Source: an uncultured Megasphaera sp. (GTDB taxonomy: Bacteria > Bacillota > Negativicutes > Veillonellales > Megasphaeraceae). From it: a DNA stretch of 35,704 nt. Below are positions 31,507 through 35,704 of this stretch, piece after piece; position 1 is the stretch's first letter; each line of letters opens with the position of its first letter. The position numbers and the translations under genes were made by a program. The notes under the pieces were generated by a model that made no database searches, had not been told where the DNA came from, and saw only the letters and a program-made list of their open reading frames with translations. The stretch covers positions 1 to 35,704 of the forward strand of contig CALBLM010000192.1 in assembly GCA_937895695.1 (NCBI GenBank). Direction: 5' to 3'.

Positions 31507-32094
31507 ATGGACAGAACAGAAGCGTTACAGTTATTGCAGAAATATAATAAAGAACCGTTTCATATCATGCATGGACTTACCGTAGAAGGTGTAATGTGCT
31601 GGTATGCCAATGAATTGGGTTATGGCGACCAAGCTGCGTATTGGGGTCTTGTCGGCTTATTGCATGACGTAGATTTTGAAATGTATCCCGAACAACATTG
31701 CAAAAAAGCTCCGGAACTTTTAAAAGAAATAAATGCCAGTGATGAATTTATCCATTCTGTTGTTTGCCATGGCTATGGCATTTGCGTAGATGTTGCTCCG
31801 GAACAGGAAATGGAAAAAGTGTTGTTTGCAGCTGATGAATTAACCGGATTAATTTGGGCAGCTGCTAAGATGCGGCCGTCTAAAAGTACGAAAGATATGG
31901 AAGTTAAAAGCTTGAAGAAAAAATTTAAAGATAAAAAATTTGCTGCAGGCTGTTCCCGAGATGTCATCAAACAAGGTGCTGAAATGCTTGGATGGGATTT
32001 GAATGATTTGTTTGAAAAAACTATTTTAGCTATGCGCTCCTGTGAAGATAGCGTACGTAAAGAATGTTTGGAACTTACAGGCGTAGAAGAATAA
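31507..32094 (+). CDS. HD-domain metal-dependent phosphohydrolase family protein
   Basis: A 195-residue HD-superfamily protein. The likely metal-binding set is His22 (IMHGLTVEG), His53-Asp54 (GLLHDVDFE), His88 (VVCHGYG) and Asp110 (AADELTGLI). This pattern fits the small hydrolase group often annotated as HDIG-type proteins. The substrate is unknown (nucleotides or phosphorylated metabolites are typical). The start is ATG 31507 after AGGGGG, with TATAAT at 31461-31466 as the probable -10. It precedes the Skp-like gene by 34 bases and could be in the same unit. Confidence 0.8.
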   Translation: MDRTEALQLLQKYNKEPFHIMHGLTVEGVMCWYANELGYGDQAAYWGLVGLLHDVDFEMYPEQHCKKAPELLKEINASDEFIHSVVCHGYGICVDVAPEQEMEKVLFAADELTGLIWAAAKMRPSKSTKDMEVKSLKKKFKDKKFAAGCSRDVIKQGAEMLGWDLNDLFEKTILAMRSCEDSVRKECLELTGVEE

Positions 32095-32128
32095 ATATAT
32101 CCTATTTTTTACGAGGAGGGTTACGACG

Positions 32129-32545
32129 ATGAATAAAAAAATAATGACAGTGGTTATGGCCGCAGCTATGACGATTGGAACGATGGGTTCTACATTTGCT
32201 GCCGGATTAGGTACGATTGATTTGTCTGCAGTATTACAGAGCCATCCTAAATTTCAACAAACGATGACAACATGGCAAAAGGATGTTCAAAAAGTACAAA
32301 AAGACTTCCAAGATGAAGCTAAGAAAACGACCGATAAAAAGGCACAGGAAGAATTAGTACAAAAATACAATATGAAATTAAATAAACAGAGAATTGCCTT
32401 GTTTAGTCCGTTAGAAAAAGATATATTAGAAAAAACGAAACAAGTAAAACAAGAAAAAAATCTGGACTATGTTGTTTTGAAAGGATCTGTCGTAGATGGA
32501 CAATCTCAGGATATTACGGCAGATGTAGCAGCTAAACTCAAATAA
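32129..32545 (+). CDS. OmpH/Skp-like periplasmic chaperone
   Basis: A 138-residue secreted protein with a signal peptide at 1-25 (MNKKIMTVVMAAAMTIG, cleavage near FAA). Its GTIDLSAVLQSHPKFQ opening is typical of the OmpH/Skp family, followed by a helical, Lys/Gln-rich tentacle (KDVQKVQKDFQDEAKKTTDKK). The end KNLDYVVLKGSVVDGQSQDITADVAAKL closes the body. Such proteins escort outer-membrane proteins through the periplasm, consistent with a diderm cell. AGGAGG precedes the ATG. It is followed by a terminator. Confidence 0.85.
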   Translation: MNKKIMTVVMAAAMTIGTMGSTFAAGLGTIDLSAVLQSHPKFQQTMTTWQKDVQKVQKDFQDEAKKTTDKKAQEELVQKYNMKLNKQRIALFSPLEKDILEKTKQVKQEKNLDYVVLKGSVVDGQSQDITADVAAKLK

Positions 32546-32869
32546 TCGGCAGAAAAATTCCATACATAGGCAAAAAGACCTTTATCACATTCGAGTAGAT
32601 GAAGGTCTTTTTTTGAGTATGTATCAATGTATTACAAACACAAGTATATCATAAAATTACCAATATATGTGTAATAATAACGAATATATACCCTTTGAGT
32701 TCGATAATGGATGTATTTCGTAAAAAACTATGGAATTCCAAGAATGACATAGTTGGGAAAAATAGCAATAAAGGGCAAGACATTGGTCTTTTATTCACAA
32801 TCTCCTTTCGGTATGATGAATACATGGAATACACGTTATGAAAAAAATATAAAAAAGGAGAGTGTTTGT
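32546..32869. other. Gap between the Skp-like and gntP genes
   Basis: A 324-base region. The first part is the terminator at 32572-32614. The remainder is AT-rich with no gene recognised. The open reading frame of gntP runs upstream into it, but those 39 codons lack a Shine-Dalgarno sequence. No clear promoter was identified. Confidence 0.5.
32572..32614 (+). terminator. Intrinsic terminator after the Skp-like gene
   Basis: AAAAAGACCTTTATC (32572-32586) pairs with GATGAAGGTCTTTTTTT (32598-32614) through AAAGACCTT/AAGGTCTTT and ATC/GAT, loop 11. The T run continues past the stem. Confidence 0.88.
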
Positions 32870-34267
32870 ATGGAAATTGTTGCAATTGTTTTAAGTTTAT
32901 TTTTACTGGTAACATTTGCGTATAAAGGGTTTTCTGTTATTTTATTTGCACCAATATTCGCATTGTTTGCCGCTAGTTTTTCTGGACTGCCGATTTTACC
33001 GGGGTATACAGAATTATTTATGGCTAAAGCCGTAACATATATCAAATCCTTCTTCCCTGTATTCCTTTTAGGAGCTGTATTTGGTAAAGTTATGGAAGAA
33101 ACGGGCATGGCTCGCAGTATTGCCATGAAAACAATTCAGTTAATTGGTAAAGATAGAGCTGTATTTGCTGTTGTATTTGCCTGCATGATTCTTTGCTATG
33201 GCGGTATTTCCATGTTTGTTTGCGCGTTTGCTGTATATCCCTTTGCGGCTGCATTGTTCCGTGAAGCGGATATTCCAAAACATTTGATTCCGGCTTGCTT
33301 TGTTGCCGGTGTATTTACGGCTACAATGGACTGCTATCCAGGTTCGCCGCAGATTCAAAATATTATTCCTACCATTTATTTAGGTACGACGACATTTGCT
33401 GCACCGATTTTAGGACTTATTTGTGGTACCATTTTAATTGTTCTTTGCTTAGCTTATTTGGAATGGCGTCGTAAAACATTTAAGAAAAATGGTGAAGGAT
33501 ATGGTAATCATACGATTAATGAAACCGTCATTGATCCTAACGCTAAATTGCCACCGTGGCAGTTGTCTATTGTTCCATTAATTGTTGTATTAGCCATGAA
33601 CTTCTATTTCTCTATGGTTTTCCAATGGGATAATGCACTACTAGCTCCCTTCAAAGCGATGAATTTACCGCTTGTTGCAAAAGACGTTCATAATGTAGTT
33701 GCTATTTGGGCACTGGTTTTAGGCCTTCTTGCTGCGATTATTATTGCCTGCATTACCGGTAAAAAATTCTTATCTAAAAATACCAGTGTAAAAGCCGCAT
33801 TAAATGCTGGTGCGTTAGGCTCCTTGCTGGCCATTATGAATACAGCATCTGAAGTCGGATATGGCAATGTTATTTCTTCACTGCCCGGTTTCTTGGAAGT
33901 AGCTGATGCATTATTAGGAATTGGCGATGGTATGCCTCTTTTCAATGTAGCCTTGATGGTTAATATTTTGGCTGGCATTACTGGTTCTGCTTCCGGTGGC
34001 TTGAGTATTGCACTTGATATTTTTGGTAATCATTTCTTAGCAGAAACAGCGGCTGTAGGTATTCCGCCTGAAGTAGTTCATCGTATTGCTGCGATGGCTT
34101 CCGGTGGCATGGACAGCTTGCCGCATAATGGCGCTGTTATTACAACGTTGGCTATCTGCGGTTTGACCCATAAAGAAGCATATAAGGACATGTTTGCTAT
34201 TACGCTGTTAAAAGTTGTCGTTGCATTCTTTGCTGTATTCTTCTATATGCTGACAGGGATATGCTAA
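32870..34267 (+). CDS. GntP-family permease
   Basis: A 465-residue integral membrane protein with about 12-13 helices, opening MEIVAIVLSLFLLVTFAYKG. It has the GntP (gluconate and related acids) pattern: MAKAVTYIKSFFPVFLLGAVFGKVMEETGMARSIA, then GGLSIALDIFGNHF and a late MASGGMDSLPHNGAVITTL. It imports a hydroxy- or sugar acid with protons; D-gluconate, D-glycerate and hydroxybutyrate are known family substrates. The upstream in-frame codons (from 32753) are ignored because AAAAAAGGAG precedes ATG 32870. No related enzyme is adjacent, so the substrate cannot be deduced. Confidence 0.87.
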   Translation: MEIVAIVLSLFLLVTFAYKGFSVILFAPIFALFAASFSGLPILPGYTELFMAKAVTYIKSFFPVFLLGAVFGKVMEETGMARSIAMKTIQLIGKDRAVFAVVFACMILCYGGISMFVCAFAVYPFAAALFREADIPKHLIPACFVAGVFTATMDCYPGSPQIQNIIPTIYLGTTTFAAPILGLICGTILIVLCLAYLEWRRKTFKKNGEGYGNHTINETVIDPNAKLPPWQLSIVPLIVVLAMNFYFSMVFQWDNALLAPFKAMNLPLVAKDVHNVVAIWALVLGLLAAIIIACITGKKFLSKNTSVKAALNAGALGSLLAIMNTASEVGYGNVISSLPGFLEVADALLGIGDGMPLFNVALMVNILAGITGSASGGLSIALDIFGNHFLAETAAVGIPPEVVHRIAAMASGGMDSLPHNGAVITTLAICGLTHKEAYKDMFAITLLKVVVAFFAVFFYMLTGIC

Positions 34268-34682
34268 TATAATCATTATTTCTTAATTTATGGAAAAACC
34301 ACTCTTCTGGTCAGGAAGAGTGGTTTTTTAGTGGGTGTGTACATAGACTGTATGTTGGGATGGGAGCCCATCATACAATGTCATTATTATCGAGAAGAAA
34401 AGACTTGTACACTATTTAGATTTGAAGAGTGTAGTAAAAAAGATACTACTTAGAAATAATTCGTAATAAAAATTATTTCATACAAATAATACCATGATTT
34501 ATAAAAAGGGTCAAGTGATAAATCGCAGTACAAGGTAGGAAAAATAAACTTGGAAAAATAGGATAGGATGAGGCAGAATAGTTGTTGAAATATAGGTAAT
34601 GGATGAGGATGTAAGTTTATGCTATGCACAGTACTGACAATAGTGAAATAGGACTGCCGTTATATGCGACAGTCCTATTTCA
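34268..34682. other. Gap between gntP and the second marR-like gene
   Basis: A 415-base stretch with no gene. It holds the gntP terminator (34294-34329) and a hairpin TGTATGTTGGG/CCCATCATACA (34349-34359 / 34367-34377, one mismatch). A long stem at its right end (34640-34686) overlaps the marR stop. The middle (34380-34630) is AT-rich with no recognised feature. Confidence 0.55.
34294..34329 (+). terminator. Intrinsic terminator of gntP
   Basis: AAAAACCACTCTTC (34294-34307) pairs with GAAGAGTGGTTTTT (34315-34328), 14 bp, loop 7, T run. Confidence 0.92.
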
Positions 34683-34686
34683 CTAT
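34640..34686 (-). terminator. Long hairpin at the marR-like gene 3' end
   Basis: A perfect 17-bp inverted repeat ATAGTGAAATAGGACTG (34640-34656) / CAGTCCTATTTCACTAT (34670-34686) overlaps the stop codon. The U-run after it on the minus strand is weak, so terminator function is probable rather than certain. Confidence 0.65.
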
Positions 34687-35111
34687 GATTGTTCTAATTG
34701 TAAATGACCGATTCGTCCTAATAAAGAAAGAATTTCTTCGCGTTCTTGTGGTGAAAAATTACGAAGAACCAAGTCATTTAACTCTTCAATCTTTTTTTGA
34801 ACCGGTTCTTTGAGAGCCAAGCCTTCTTTTGTGGCTCGGACACTAATGCTGCGACGATTATTGGGATTTAAAATGCGATCAATGAGTCCTCGTTTTTGCA
34901 TTCGGTCTAATACACCGGAAATAGTAGAATTTTCTACACGCAGGATGTTGGCGATTTCCTTTGGTGTCAGTGTTTCATCCTTCCAAAGACAGGCTAATAC
35001 ACCGTATTGCCCAGGCGTAATACCGAATTTCGAGAGGTTTTCTGAAAATACAAGAAAAACTTCATGCTGGGCAATGGTCAATAAAAAGTTGATACATTTT
35101 GTGTACTCCAC
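34683..35111 (-). CDS. MarR-family transcriptional regulator (second copy in the window)
   Basis: A 142-residue winged-helix protein. The recognition part LTPKEIANILRVENSTISGVLDRMQKRGLIDR (about 48-79) and the wing NNRRSISVRATKEG are classic MarR. It starts with GTG 35111 behind GGAAAGGAAG. No other gene is close on the left except across the gntP terminator; on the right, 365 bases separate it from the divergent gtrA-like gene, which may be its target. The ligand is unknown. The protein differs in sequence from the MarR protein at 13387-13872. Confidence 0.88.
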   Translation of the reverse strand: MEYTKCINFLLTIAQHEVFLVFSENLSKFGITPGQYGVLACLWKDETLTPKEIANILRVENSTISGVLDRMQKRGLIDRILNPNNRRSISVRATKEGLALKEPVQKKIEELNDLVLRNFSPQEREEILSLLGRIGHLQLEQS

Positions 35112-35476
35112 GACAATGCTTCCTTTCCATTACAATATTTCGTATTACAAATTATTATATATAGTTTACCATATTATGAACCATCGTGCCATAAAAAAGG
35201 ATTATAATTTGTGAAAAAAATATCAGACTTCAGAATATATCCGTCAACATCTTTTTTGGGCAATCGTTTTTTGTCTTGTTGCGTCTAAGCTGTATTGTGT
35301 TCAGTCGTTTCTTTTCTTAATAAAAAATAGCAATGTGAAATTACAAATACCTATTTATAATACGTTACATATTGATACGTCATATGAGATAGATATCTTA
35401 TTAGAAATAGATTTTATAGAATGAATGACGTATAATTAAAACGGTATTATGAGAACGATATGATATGGAGCAGGTC
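35112..35476. other. Divergent gap between marR-like and gtrA-like genes
   Basis: A 365-base AT-rich region. A 60-codon open stretch on the plus strand (about 35230-35425, reading SEYIRQHLFWAIVFCLV...) has no good start or Shine-Dalgarno, and stops before gtrA. I treat it as non-coding. No clear promoter pair or operator was identified. Confidence 0.4.
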
Positions 35477-35704
35477 ATGAGACAGAAAAAAATATTTGGT
35501 TTTGATTATACGAATAATGAATATATGAAAATTTTTATGTATTTACTAGTCGGCGGTTCCGCGGCACTGTTGGAATGGGGACTGTTTTTTGTGTTTTTTA
35601 GTGTTTTGATGCATGCAAGTATATTTTCACTGCAGACGCAGACTGTTTTAGCGGCGACGACGCTGGCTTTTGGCACGTCTACGCTGTATCATTATTTTTT
35701 ATGC
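35477..35704 (+). CDS. GtrA-family membrane protein, 5' part (cut by window edge)
   Basis: The first 76 codons from ATG 35477 read MRQKKIFGFDYTNNEYMKIFMY, then LLVGGSAALLEWGLFFVFF and TLAFGTSTLYHYFL. GtrA proteins are small (about 130-150 residues), four-helix membrane proteins, often linked to transfer of lipid-linked sugars to cell-surface polysaccharides. GGAG lies 8 bases before the ATG. The rest of the gene is outside the window. The fragment includes the first membrane helix and most of the second. Confidence 0.78.
   Translation, partial: MRQKKIFGFDYTNNEYMKIFMYLLVGGSAALLEWGLFFVFFSVLMHASIFSLQTQTVLAATTLAFGTSTLYHYFLC

Noticed and set aside
35212..35425. Open stretch reading SEYIRQHLFWAIVFCLV... 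before the gtrA-like gene
   Set aside because: There is a stop directly upstream, no start codon with a Shine-Dalgarno, and the coding feel is weak. It could be a decayed fragment, but the evidence is insufficient.
1..35704. Mobile elements, prophage, CRISPR arrays, tRNA or rRNA genes
   Set aside because: No transposase, integrase, regularly spaced repeats or recognisable tRNA/rRNA segments were found by reading both strands.

Overview
The window is the replication-origin region of a low-GC diderm Firmicute, most likely a member of the Negativicutes (Veillonellales, Megasphaera-like). Two lines of evidence support this. The gene order around oriC is of the Firmicutes type: jag-yidC-yidD-rnpA-rpmH, then oriC, then dnaA-dnaN-yaaA-recF-dciA-remB-gyrB. 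Yet the window also encodes outer-membrane functions, namely a trimeric autotransporter adhesin and a Skp/OmpH-like periplasmic chaperone. The genus is an inference; the diderm-Firmicute assignment is fairly secure.

Left arm (1-2294, minus strand): the rpmH-rnpA-yidD-yidC-jag operon is read away from the origin from a consensus promoter at 2352-2380. jag is cut by the window edge. Origin (2400-4436): DnaA boxes lie on both sides of dnaA. The dnaA-dnaN gap holds a dense box cluster, a DnaA-trio-like repeat and an AT-rich tract, which is the probable unwinding site. Replication and repair genes follow to gyrB. gyrA is not next to gyrB; a secreted protein of unknown function is there instead.

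Middle (10 to 24 kb): a CNNM/CorC-type membrane protein; a divergent GpsA-like dehydrogenase; and a MarR regulator divergent from a three-gene unit (PatB/MalY C-S beta-lyase, M20 amidohydrolase, YfcC/DcuC-type transporter). This unit looks like an uptake, deacylation and C-S cleavage pathway. Next comes an oxidative TCA branch (citrate synthase and NAD-type isocitrate dehydrogenase, divergent from an aconitase-family hydratase), which could make 2-oxoglutarate. An AraC regulator and dapF follow.

Right part (25 to 35.7 kb): two tandem Hsp20 genes under a perfect CIRCE operator; an SfsA-DUF123 fusion; a YeiH-family transporter behind a SAM-I riboswitch, with a small one-helix membrane protein downstream; a YadA-like adhesin with an unusual coiled coil after its anchor; an HD-domain protein; a Skp-like protein; a GntP permease; a MarR regulator; and the start of a GtrA-family protein cut by the window edge.

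No tRNA, rRNA, CRISPR array, insertion sequence or prophage was recognised. Best candidates for something new are the MarR/PatB/M20/YfcC module with its promoter-flanking dyad, the SAM-controlled YeiH plus small membrane protein pair, the adhesin's C-terminal coiled coil, and the DnaA-box palindrome followed by a terminator-like hairpin ahead of dnaA.
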